Assembly (NCBI GenBank): GCA_019310385.1
Contig: JAFDEK010000005.1
Span: forward strand, 27,594-91,593
Length of the DNA: 64,000 nucleotides
Direction: 5' to 3'
Source: Deltaproteobacteria bacterium
GTDB lineage: Bacteria; Myxococcota_A; UBA9160; UBA4427
Shown here: in pieces, positions 14,964 to 23,150 of the stretch
How the letters are laid out: every line of letters starts with the position of its first letter
Numbering within the stretch: position 1 is the first letter of the stretch
Notes under the pieces: generated by a model
Told to the model about the DNA's origin: nothing
Databases searched by the model: none
What the model saw: the letters and a program-made list of their open reading frames with translations, nothing else
Program-made: the position numbers and the translations under genes

Positions 14964-16520
14964 CTAGGGCCCGCAGTCGATGCGATGGAGCTCGAAGTCC
15001 TCGGGATGGCTACAGACGTGCGCCGTGAACTCGGGCGTCTGCGTGATGTACCAGGCACGAAGGCAACGGTTGTCCGCGAGACGGATGAAGACGATGGGTC
15101 TTCGCTGCAGGTAGCGCCGGCCGCAGGCGCGAATGACCGGGTGCTCGAAGCGCAGCTGCACGCCCCGCTCGCGCAGGTGCGCGTCGGGCACACGCTTGGT
15201 GTGACCGCGGTACGCGTCTTGCGGCGCGGGCATCTCGCGAACGTAGGGCTCGCTGAGTCCCCACTCGTCCACGACGGGCAGGCCGGAGTCATAGGCGATG
15301 GTTCCAGCCAGCGTCGTCGCGATCAGCGTGTCCGGAGGCAGAACGCGCTTCAGGGTGCGGCCGATCTCCCGGCCCTCGTCGACGAGGCCGCCCATGTGGT
15401 CCAGGGACTGGATCGTCCAGCGGTCCTGGCGCGGCCAGCCCAGGGAGCACGCGATCACCAGGAGCGCCGCGACCGCGAGCGCGGGCCTCGGCCGCTGCTT
15501 CGCCAGATCTCCGACGAAGGCCGCCGCGGGCAGCAGCAGCAGCGGATACACGGACCACATGAAGCGGTACTCCATGAAGTCGCCACCGGCCTTTGCAACG
15601 TGCACGCAGTAGAGCCCGAAGACGCCGAGGCAATAGCGGGAGAACCAGCGTTGCGAAGACGAAGCCCCGCGCAGCGCGGCGAGCACCGCCAGCACGAGCA
15701 GAACGACGCTCTCGGGAATGGCCGTGACGAAGAGCCCCAGGTAGGAGAGACCGGCCTCCCAGTGGGATAGGTCGGCGCCCTTTGCGTAGTAGGTGTTGGG
15801 CAGCAGCGCGCCGTAGTAGCGGAGGCGAAAGAGCAGGTGGGCGGCGACCACGGCGGCGGGCACGAGGGTCCAGCGCGCGGCCTCGGCGAGGCCCTGGCGG
15901 GGGGCCGAGCCACGTGCCGCGCGCAGCCAGATCAGAAGGGGAATCACCACCAGCGCAAGGGCGCCTTCCGGGCGCGTCAGATAGGCGAGGCTCGCGAGCA
16001 CGGCCGACAGCCAGAGGCAGTCGCGGCGGACCCAGAGCCCGGCCCCGACCAGGAGCATCCCGAAGAACAGGGTCTCCATGCCGCTTCCCGCCAGCGCGGG
16101 AAGCCCCGGCCGCACGAGGGCGCCACCCGCCAGGACGGCGGCGAGGAGCGCGCCGAGCTCGAGCCGATCGACCTTGCGCACCAGGATCACAGCGAGTGCG
16201 CCGACGAGTACCACGTAAGAAGCGACGCCGAGGGTGCGGGTCACGACGACCGGATCGGCACCAACCGCAATGCCCGCGGCGGCGAAGAGGGTCCAGAGCA
16301 GGTTCGTATAGCCCTCGACGTAGACCCCCTCGGTGTAGACGAGGCCCTTGCCCGCCACCCAGTTGGCCGCGTAGCGATAGGAGATGAAGGCATCGTCGAG
16401 GAGGATTCGCACCGCGCTCCAGCGCCATAGCGCGAGCAGTGCGGCGACGGCGCCCGCGGCGACGAGGAGGAGTGTCCGCCGCCGCGCGGGTGATTCCGCT
16501 TCGCGGGAGGAAGAGCTCAC
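14964..16520 (-). CDS. Polytopic GT-C-like glycosyltransferase
   Basis: 518 residues with about ten hydrophobic segments. The first periplasmic loop after the N-terminal helix reads LDDAFISYRYAANWVAGKGL, followed by EGYTNLLWTLFAA. The acidic pair followed by an Ile-Tyr-Arg element and the EGYT-LW block is typical of GT-C arabinosyl/mannosyltransferases that use polyprenyl-phosphate sugars at the outer face of the membrane. A soluble C-terminal periplasmic part has several Cys residues (about 470-518) that may form disulfides. It starts 3 bp after the plsB-like gene and is probably co-transcribed. The transferred sugar is unknown. Confidence 0.7.
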   Translation of the reverse strand: MSSSSREAESPARRRTLLLVAAGAVAALLALWRWSAVRILLDDAFISYRYAANWVAGKGLVYTEGVYVEGYTNLLWTLFAAAGIAVGADPVVVTRTLGVASYVVLVGALAVILVRKVDRLELGALLAAVLAGGALVRPGLPALAGSGMETLFFGMLLVGAGLWVRRDCLWLSAVLASLAYLTRPEGALALVVIPLLIWLRAARGSAPRQGLAEAARWTLVPAAVVAAHLLFRLRYYGALLPNTYYAKGADLSHWEAGLSYLGLFVTAIPESVVLLVLAVLAALRGASSSQRWFSRYCLGVFGLYCVHVAKAGGDFMEYRFMWSVYPLLLLPAAAFVGDLAKQRPRPALAVAALLVIACSLGWPRQDRWTIQSLDHMGGLVDEGREIGRTLKRVLPPDTLIATTLAGTIAYDSGLPVVDEWGLSEPYVREMPAPQDAYRGHTKRVPDAHLRERGVQLRFEHPVIRACGRRYLQRRPIVFIRLADNRCLRAWYITQTPEFTAHVCSHPEDFELHRIDCGP

Positions 16521-16523
16521 GCT

Positions 16524-19232
16524 TCAGCTCTGCCGATCGCCCGCAAGCAGGGCCCGAAGCTCCGCGAGCGCCGCGGGATCCCCCGCTGCGCCGAATACGG
16601 TTTCCATGGCGACCGGCTTCTTCTTGCCCCGGCTCTTCTTGGGGCGCTGCTCCTGGCTCAGGATGCCCCGGCGTACCAGCAGCTGTAGGGCGTTGCCGAA
16701 GGTCGTGTCGTTGGAGGCCTCCGGCCGCTGGGCCTCACCGAGCAGCTCGGCGTGGCCGAACTGCTGCGTCGCCAGGGCGCAGAACTCCGTGCGGGTCACC
16801 GGCTCATCGAGAAGCTCGGCGGCGTCACAAGCGGCCTGGTAGGCTTCGATGGCACCCACGGTCTGCTGCTCGAGGATGGGGAAGATCTGCCTCCCCTCCT
16901 TGCTGGGAGTCAGCACCTCGCCGCTCCGCACCACCCAGCCCGAGCGTTCGAAGTAGTCGATGTAGCCCTCGCAATGGGCCGCGAGCACCTCGGCCCGGGG
17001 CGCGTAGAACTCCTGATAGAGGGCATCCTGCCAGGCCGCCAGATCCTCCCGCAGCTCGAGGGCGGTGGCCCCCCTGCGCAGCCTTCGCGCCATGAAGCTG
17101 GCCGCAGCCAGGAAGTGGGCGATGGAGTTGCGATACATGTCGAGGGCGCGACGGCGGGACTCCTCGAAGTAGAGGATCTCGCCCCGGGGCCCCGAGACCG
17201 ACGCGATCAGATCGCTGCGCAGCATGAAGGCGATGGAGTCCTGGAAGCCCGCGGACTCGTCGGCGAGCAGTGCGGGGGTGATGCGCACATCCTGGAGCCG
17301 CAGCAGCGCCACCACCTGCCGCATCCGTTCCACCATCTCCTCGCGCCGCAGCCCCCGGTGCGACGACCCGAGCAGCACACAGGCCGCAACGGAGGTCGCA
17401 TTGGCGACCATGGCCCAATTGATGCGCTCGACGATGCGCTGGCCCAGCTCCTCGACAAAGACGCGCCGCTCGGCCTCGAGCTGAACCCGCGGGCCCTCCT
17501 CCAAAGGCGCCAGACCCGACAGCTCGCGGAAACGCTCGCGCCGCTCCCCCAGCGAGTCCGAGAGCGAGATGGGCTCGCCGAAGCTCAAGTGAACGCTGCC
17601 GAAGCGGCTCTGCAGGTAGCGACGCGCGCGCACCAGGCCCAGCACGCTCTCCTCCTGCTTCTCCCCGCCCTGGAGCTCGTCCACCATGGAGCTCTCTTCC
17701 ACCAGGCGTTCGTAGGTGATGGCAATGGGTATGAAGAAGAGGTCCCGGCGGTGGCTCGCGATGAAGGCCTCGACGTCCCAGCCGAGCATCCCCAGGCGCG
17801 GCGCCATGGTCTTGCCCGTACGCGATCGGCCGCCCTCGATGAAGAACTCCTGGGTGAATCCTTCACGCACCAGGTAGGCGACGTAGGCCCGAAAGACCTC
17901 TTTGTAGAGGGGGTCCGCGAAGGAACGCCGCAGAAAGAAGGCGCCGGCACGGCGGAAGATGAAGCCAAAGGGCCCGAAAGCCATGTTCTCCCGCGCGGCG
18001 ATGTGGGGCGGCACGAGGTAGTTGCTGTAGAAGAGCCACGAGAGGATCACGAAGTCGAAGTAGGAGCGATGGCTCGGCAGCAGCACCACCGGGTGCCGCT
18101 TTGCGTACTCGGCGACCTTCGCGAGACCCTCGACGTCGATGGAGGCGAAGAGGCGGCGGAGCATCCAGCCCACCACACTGGCAAGCACGGCCAGGAAGGT
18201 GGAGTTCATGTTGGCGGCGATCTCGCGGAAGATCCGCTCGGCCTGAGCGCGAGCGCGCTCGGGCGAGGAACGCCGCTGCCCGGCCCGCTCTTCGATCGCG
18301 CCCACCACCTGGGGATCCGCGAGCACATCGCGCTGCACCCGGTGCAGCGCCCGGAGCGTCGGCCCTTCGACGACCTTCTCCTCGCGGTACAGGTAGATCA
18401 AGATCGAACGCCGCACCTTGCGCGCCACCTGGGAAGCACCCTCGCTCCGGTGCTCGCGGATGAAGTCCTGGAGGTCGATGGGCTCGCCGCTCTTCACCGA
18501 CAGGCTGCGGTAGGTCGCGAAGAAGGAGCTGACCTTGGCGAGATCCGAGGGCCGGGTCAGGGCGCCGTAGCTGAGGTTGAGGAAGCGACTCTCACTGCGC
18601 GGCCCCTTGCGCCAGAAGAGCGCCAGGGGAACCACTTGAACGGGCTCGTCCTCGTGGTTCCAGATCGCGCCCACGCTTTCCTCCAGGAGATCGAGCTCGG
18701 AGTGTCGCGGTTGCCGGCGCCGGCCACTCAGGAAGCTGCGCAAGCGCGCCGTGCGCAAGAAGAGGAAGAAGGAGCGCCCTTCCCGGGCCAGCTCGCGAAC
18801 CCGCTGGCGATCCTCTTCGTGCTCGCCCTCGAGCGTGCGCCCCCGCCGGCGCGTGAAGAAGATGCGGATCGCCTCCCAGAAGGGACGGTAGAAGGAGACG
18901 TCGAGGCCATTCGCGAAGCTCGAAAGGCGCAGCCCCTCCCGCATGAAGAGCGCGTTGAAGAGGAAATAGTCGAGCCGGCTCGAGTAGCGCATGACATAGA
19001 CCACCGCGCCCTGCTCCTCGAGCCCGCGCAGCCGCTCGACGGTCGCCGGCTCGAGCTCGAAGTGGCGAAAGAAGCGGTTCGCGAACCCGCGAAAGAGGAG
19101 ATTGAAGCGCGGGGTCATCGCCGAGCGGGGGGTGTTCTCCACCCCTTCGACCGCTCGCTGCGCGGTCTCGGCCTCGCTCGCGGCACCTGGCCGCTCCTCG
19201 TCCTGTCGGGGCTCGTGCGGGGTCGATGACAT
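16524..19232 (-). CDS. plsB: Glycerol-3-phosphate 1-O-acyltransferase, PlsB-type
   Basis: About 902 residues, longer than the 807 of the E. coli enzyme. The catalytic block contains the H-x4-D motif PSHRSYFDF (about residue 385), then AFGPFGFIFRRAGAFFLRR and the phosphate-binding FFIEGGRSRTGK, all characteristic of PlsB. It makes lysophosphatidic acid from glycerol-3-phosphate and acyl donors at the inner membrane. Near residues 76-90 the text VYVMRYSSRLDYFLF resembles a degenerate acyltransferase motif with Tyr replacing His. The ATG at 19232 follows AGG by six bases and is preferred over the GTG at 19250. It sits in a minus-strand operon with SDR, GNAT and biotinyl proteins. Confidence 0.9.
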   Translation of the reverse strand: MSSTPHEPRQDEERPGAASEAETAQRAVEGVENTPRSAMTPRFNLLFRGFANRFFRHFELEPATVERLRGLEEQGAVVYVMRYSSRLDYFLFNALFMREGLRLSSFANGLDVSFYRPFWEAIRIFFTRRRGRTLEGEHEEDRQRVRELAREGRSFFLFLRTARLRSFLSGRRRQPRHSELDLLEESVGAIWNHEDEPVQVVPLALFWRKGPRSESRFLNLSYGALTRPSDLAKVSSFFATYRSLSVKSGEPIDLQDFIREHRSEGASQVARKVRRSILIYLYREEKVVEGPTLRALHRVQRDVLADPQVVGAIEERAGQRRSSPERARAQAERIFREIAANMNSTFLAVLASVVGWMLRRLFASIDVEGLAKVAEYAKRHPVVLLPSHRSYFDFVILSWLFYSNYLVPPHIAARENMAFGPFGFIFRRAGAFFLRRSFADPLYKEVFRAYVAYLVREGFTQEFFIEGGRSRTGKTMAPRLGMLGWDVEAFIASHRRDLFFIPIAITYERLVEESSMVDELQGGEKQEESVLGLVRARRYLQSRFGSVHLSFGEPISLSDSLGERRERFRELSGLAPLEEGPRVQLEAERRVFVEELGQRIVERINWAMVANATSVAACVLLGSSHRGLRREEMVERMRQVVALLRLQDVRITPALLADESAGFQDSIAFMLRSDLIASVSGPRGEILYFEESRRRALDMYRNSIAHFLAAASFMARRLRRGATALELREDLAAWQDALYQEFYAPRAEVLAAHCEGYIDYFERSGWVVRSGEVLTPSKEGRQIFPILEQQTVGAIEAYQAACDAAELLDEPVTRTEFCALATQQFGHAELLGEAQRPEASNDTTFGNALQLLVRRGILSQEQRPKKSRGKKKPVAMETVFGAAGDPAALAELRALLAGDRQS

Positions 19233-19265
19233 CTCGAGCCTGTGTACCACTCGCCGCCGGTACGA

Positions 19266-20129
19266 TCAATCGGGCAGCAGGATCTCGCCGGAACTCATCC
19301 GCTCGGCGATCTCCTCGGGTGTCCAGAGTCCGCCTTCGCTCTCCTTGCTGATGCCCGTATGGGTCACGACCTTCATCTCGGCGATCCGGCCACCGCCTAC
19401 GAAGAAGGTCTTGCCCGTGAGCTGCGCTGCGAGATCGCTGGCGAGATAGACGACCAGGGGCGAGACGAGGCCCGGCGCATAGCGATCCCTGGCCTCGCTG
19501 CGGTCGAAGCCCGGAAGGTCCTCGGTCAGTCGACTCAAGGCGACCGGTGCCAGGATGTGGCAGCGGATGCCGTACTTCACGCCCTCCTGGGCCAGACAGC
19601 GCGTGAAGCCCGCGACCCCCGCTTTGGCGGCGCCGTAGTTGCACTGGCCGAAGTTGCCGTCGAGTCCCGACGTCGACGAGGTGTTGATGATGACGCCCCC
19701 CTGGCCGCGCTCCTTCATATGAACGAAGACCGGGTGCGTTACGCAGTAGGCGCCCTTGAGATGAACGGAGATGACCGAGTCCCACAGCTCCTCGCTGGTC
19801 TTCGCAAAGGACTTGTCCCGCAGGATGCCCGCGTTGTTGACCAGGACGTCGACCTGGTCGAAGGCCTCGAGAGCGCAATCCAGGATGCTGCGCCCGCCCT
19901 CCACCGTCGCCACGCTTGCATGGCTCGCCACCGCCTCGCCGCCGGCGGAGCGGATCTCCTCCACCACCGCGTCCGCCAGGCTGGGGTCCGCGCCGCTTCC
20001 GTCCCGGCTGCCGCCCAGGTCGTTGACGACGACCGCCGCGCCCTCGGCCGCCAGGGCCAGGGCATGCTCCCGGCCGATCCCGCCCCCGGCACCGGTCACA
20101 ATCGCAACTCTTCCGTCCAGCAATCCCAT
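19266..20129 (-). CDS. Short-chain dehydrogenase, MFE-2 hydroxyacyl-CoA dehydrogenase-like
   Basis: 287 residues. NAD(P)-binding TGAGGGIG near residues 12-19, VLVNNAGILRD, the catalytic Ser in NTSSTSG, and YGAAK with the catalytic Tyr and Lys. The acidic NDLGG after strand 2 and the family text HLKGAYCVT are typical of the 3-hydroxyacyl-CoA dehydrogenase domain of multifunctional enzyme 2. A role in acyl-CoA metabolism fits the adjacent plsB. Located 33 bp upstream of plsB on the same strand. Confidence 0.88.
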   Translation of the reverse strand: MGLLDGRVAIVTGAGGGIGREHALALAAEGAAVVVNDLGGSRDGSGADPSLADAVVEEIRSAGGEAVASHASVATVEGGRSILDCALEAFDQVDVLVNNAGILRDKSFAKTSEELWDSVISVHLKGAYCVTHPVFVHMKERGQGGVIINTSSTSGLDGNFGQCNYGAAKAGVAGFTRCLAQEGVKYGIRCHILAPVALSRLTEDLPGFDRSEARDRYAPGLVSPLVVYLASDLAAQLTGKTFFVGGGRIAEMKVVTHTGISKESEGGLWTPEEIAERMSSGEILLPD

Positions 20130-20154
20130 GCTTCGCCCCCGGCGTGCTCTTCAC

Positions 20155-21024
20155 TCAGGTGAACAAAATGGTCCGCAGCTCCGCGAAGGGACGAAAGCCC
20201 AGACCTCGATACAGCCCCAGGGCGGCCTCGTTGCCGTCCACCACCGCCAGCTGCACGTGCTCCGCGCCCTGGTCGAAGGCCTCGAGCGCCAGCCCGTACA
20301 TGCCCGCCGCGGCCAGGCCCCGGCGCCGCACTTCGGGCCAGGTGAAGACCCCCTGGATGAGCCAGCCCTCGCTCCTGCGCACGTCGGCGTAGCCCACGAA
20401 GACCACGCTACCCTTGCACTCGATGACGCGGGCCCGGCGCAGGCGCCCTCTCACCCACCGCCGGAAGCCCGCCGGGTCGCTCTCGGAGGGGTCCGGTCGT
20501 CCTTCGGCGCGCAGGCTGGAGCTCGCCGCATAGACCAGCGCGTCGAGATCACTGCGCTGGGCCGGGCGCAGCCGCGCGCGGGCGGGCGGCTTCACGTCGG
20601 CGAGATCGCCCGCCGTCACGAGGTAGCCCGTCTCGCTGCGGTCGATGAGGGCCTCGCGCCCCTGGCTCGCGAGGCGCTCCCAGAAGGGGGTGACCACGCT
20701 TTCCGGGCTCTTGATCAGCCCCGACTCGATGGAGGCCGCGTGGGGAACGAGGAGGTCGATGATTCGGCTGTCGAAACGGGAATCGAGAACGAGGCTGGGG
20801 CGCAATCCCGCGACCCCGACCACCTTCCCGCCTTCCCAGGCCACCAGCACCTGGGGACTGCCTTCGCCGAGGGGATGCATCTCGCCGACGCCCGCCGCCA
20901 TATCCATGAGCTGAAGGTTCGGGCGCGGATCCCTGGCCAGGCACTCGAGTACGGAGCTCCGCTCCCTGGGAGCCAGCAGTCGCAATTTCAAGGGCGATCG
21001 GCTCCGTCGCGGACGGTCAAGCAT
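20155..21024 (-). CDS. GNAT-family N-acetyltransferase
   Basis: 289 residues. The C-terminal half (about 150-289) has the acetyl-CoA-binding pattern RRRGLAAAGMYGLALEAF and the closing NEAALGLYRGLGFRPF of GNAT enzymes. The N-terminal half looks like a second, weaker acetyltransferase-type domain, as in tandem GNAT proteins. The substrate is unknown. It lies between the SDR and biotinyl-carrier genes with gaps of 25 and 4 bp, suggesting an operon. Confidence 0.85.
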   Translation of the reverse strand: MLDRPRRSRSPLKLRLLAPRERSSVLECLARDPRPNLQLMDMAAGVGEMHPLGEGSPQVLVAWEGGKVVGVAGLRPSLVLDSRFDSRIIDLLVPHAASIESGLIKSPESVVTPFWERLASQGREALIDRSETGYLVTAGDLADVKPPARARLRPAQRSDLDALVYAASSSLRAEGRPDPSESDPAGFRRWVRGRLRRARVIECKGSVVFVGYADVRRSEGWLIQGVFTWPEVRRRGLAAAGMYGLALEAFDQGAEHVQLAVVDGNEAALGLYRGLGFRPFAELRTILFT

Positions 21025-21028
21025 GATC

Positions 21029-21244
21029 TCAGTCGAGCACGACGAGGACGTCGCCTTCCTCGATGCTCTGTCCCTGCTCGACCCGGATCTCGGCGACCCG
21101 GCCGGCGGCCGGCGCCTCCACGGGAATCTCCATCTTCATGGACTCGACGACGACGAGCACATCCCCGGCCTCCACGCGCGCGCCCGGTGTTACATCGATG
21201 GACCACACGCTGCCCGAAATCTCCGACTCGACTTCCCTGGACAT
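21029..21244 (-). CDS. Stand-alone biotin/lipoyl carrier protein
   Basis: Only 71 residues, a single biotinyl domain with [14 protein letters not shown]; Lys37 in the MKM motif would carry biotin. Such mini-carriers serve acyl-CoA carboxylases or resemble Bacillus BLAP. No carboxylase subunit is in the window, so the partner is elsewhere. It is the first gene of the minus-strand operon that includes GNAT, SDR and plsB genes and is divergent from ffh. Confidence 0.9.
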   Translation of the reverse strand: MSREVESEISGSVWSIDVTPGARVEAGDVLVVVESMKMEIPVEAPAAGRVAEIRVEQGQSIEEGDVLVVLD

Positions 21245-21368
21245 CTTCCTCCGCCTCCCCGGCCCCGATTATCCACGAGAGACGGCCGCCACGGCAAGCC
21301 GGTTCCTGCTCCTTCCCAGGGCAGGTCCGATGATTGCTCGCTAGACTGCCGGGTCCCGGAGGATTCCC

Positions 21369-22904
21369 GTGCTCGAGACCGTAACCCAGGGCTTCAAGGC
21401 AGCCACCGAACGACTGCGCGGCGTACGCGAGCTCACCGAGGAGAGCATCGACGAGTCGCTGCGCGACGTCCGCATGTCCCTGCTCGAGGCGGACGTGGAC
21501 CTCACGGTCGCCAAGGACTTCCTGACGCGGGTCAAGGAACGAGCCCTCGGCGAGAAGGTCGAGACCCGCAGCCGGGATGCTCGGGGCCGCAAGGTCAAGG
21601 TCACCCCCGGGCAGCACTTCGTCGCCATCTGCGAGGAAGAGCTGGTCAACCTGATGGGGCCCGTCGACACCTCGCTCGTCAAGGAGCGAGGGGCCACCTC
21701 GATCATGCTCGTCGGCCTGCAGGGCGTCGGCAAGACCACCATCGCGGCGAAGCTCGCCAGCTACCTCAAGCGCCAGGGCCGCAGGCCTCTGCTCGTCGCG
21801 GCCGATATCTACCGCCCGGCAGCCGTCGATCAGCTGAAGACCCTCGGCGCCTCCATCGACGTCCCCGTCCACTCGGGCGAGGAGGGGGAAAAACCCCCGG
21901 AGATCTGCAAGCAGGCCCTGGCCAGGGCCCGGGGTGAGCAGCGCGACGCGATCATCTACGACACGGCCGGCCGCCTCGCCGTCGACAAAGAATTGATGGA
22001 GGAGCTGGAGGAGATCCGGCGCGAAGTCGCGCCCGCCAACACTCTCCTGGTCTGCGACGCCCTGATGGGCCGGGACGCCGTCAACGTCGCCAAGACCTTC
22101 AACGAGCAGCTGCCCATCGACGGCATCTGCATGACGAAGCTCGACGGCGACGCCCGCGGCGGCGCCGCCCTCGCGGTGAAGGCCGTCACGGGGGTGCCGA
22201 TCAAGTTCATCGGCACGGGAGAGTCCGTCGACCGCCTCGAGGAGTTCCGCCCGGAGGGTCTCGCGTCCCGCATCCTGGGCATGGGCGACATCGTCGGCTT
22301 GGTGAAGGACTTCGAAGAGGTCGTCGACGAGCAACAGGCCGAAGAAGACGCCGAGCGCATCCTGCGCGGGAAGTTCACCCTCGAAGATCTGGTCACCCAG
22401 CTCAAGACCATCCAGAAGATGGGCCCGCTCAAGGAGGTCTTCTCGAAGCTTCCCGGGATGGGGGGCATGGCGGAGCAGGTCGAGGAAACGGAGCTCGTCA
22501 AGGTCGAGGCCATGATCGGCTCCATGACGCTGGGCGAGCGGCGCCAGCCCGAGCTCATCGACAAGAGCCGCACCTCGAGAATCGCCCAGGGCAGCGGTCG
22601 CAAGCCCAAAGAGGTCACCGATCTGCTCAAGCGCTTCGATCAGATGCGCGAGATGATGACGATGCTGGGTCAGCAGAGCGGCCTGCTCGGAAAGGTGCCC
22701 GGCATGGGAAAGATGGCCGGCGCGGGCATGGGCGGCTTCCCTGGCATGGGGGGCATGGGCGGACTCGGCGGCCTCGATCCCACGGCCATGCTGGGCGGCG
22801 GAGCGGGCCGATCGGCCGCCCCGCGCAGCCGCGACGCCGATGCGCGGCGCAAGAACAAGCGCAAGCAGGCCAAGAAGTCGCGCAAGAAGGGACGCAAGAA
22901 CTGA
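21369..22904 (+). CDS. ffh: Signal recognition particle protein Ffh
   Basis: 511 residues: N domain, G domain with GLQGVGKTT (about 117-125), DTAGRL, TKLDGDARGG, and a methionine-rich M domain that binds SRP RNA and signal peptides, with long GMGG-rich stretches and a very basic tail (KNKRKQAKKSRKKGRKN). GTG start with a GGAGG site seven bases upstream. Ffh targets nascent membrane proteins to FtsY. The rpsP gene that often follows ffh is not present here. Confidence 0.95.
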   Translation: MLETVTQGFKAATERLRGVRELTEESIDESLRDVRMSLLEADVDLTVAKDFLTRVKERALGEKVETRSRDARGRKVKVTPGQHFVAICEEELVNLMGPVDTSLVKERGATSIMLVGLQGVGKTTIAAKLASYLKRQGRRPLLVAADIYRPAAVDQLKTLGASIDVPVHSGEEGEKPPEICKQALARARGEQRDAIIYDTAGRLAVDKELMEELEEIRREVAPANTLLVCDALMGRDAVNVAKTFNEQLPIDGICMTKLDGDARGGAALAVKAVTGVPIKFIGTGESVDRLEEFRPEGLASRILGMGDIVGLVKDFEEVVDEQQAEEDAERILRGKFTLEDLVTQLKTIQKMGPLKEVFSKLPGMGGMAEQVEETELVKVEAMIGSMTLGERRQPELIDKSRTSRIAQGSGRKPKEVTDLLKRFDQMREMMTMLGQQSGLLGKVPGMGKMAGAGMGGFPGMGGMGGLGGLDPTAMLGGGAGRSAAPRSRDADARRKNKRKQAKKSRKKGRKN

Positions 22905-23150
22905 TCTCGCAGTGCTGCGCCCAGGGGCTCCACGAACCTGGGACCCCAGGCAGCCGGGAGTCCATGCAGCTCCAGCTAGAGATCGTGGCGAGGAACATCG
23001 AGCGGCGCGGCGGACTCGAATCGGACAGTGATTCCGCCGGCAAGCCACAGCCAGGACATAGTTTCGTCGGGACCCACCCCCCCCCTGGGACCAGATACGA
23101 CAGAAGACCGCTCAGCTTTCGCGTTGTAGTTGCCGATCTCCGAGGTACCG

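Noticed and set aside
16752-19229. 825-codon plus-strand open frame opposite plsB
   Set aside because: PlsB motifs on the minus strand are unambiguous; the plus frame is compositional shadow.
21342-21347. TAGACT as a -10 box for ffh
   Set aside because: No acceptable -35 box lies 16-18 bp upstream.
20988-23048. 686-codon minus-strand frame opposite ffh
   Set aside because: Ffh is complete on the plus strand; the opposing frame has no domain.
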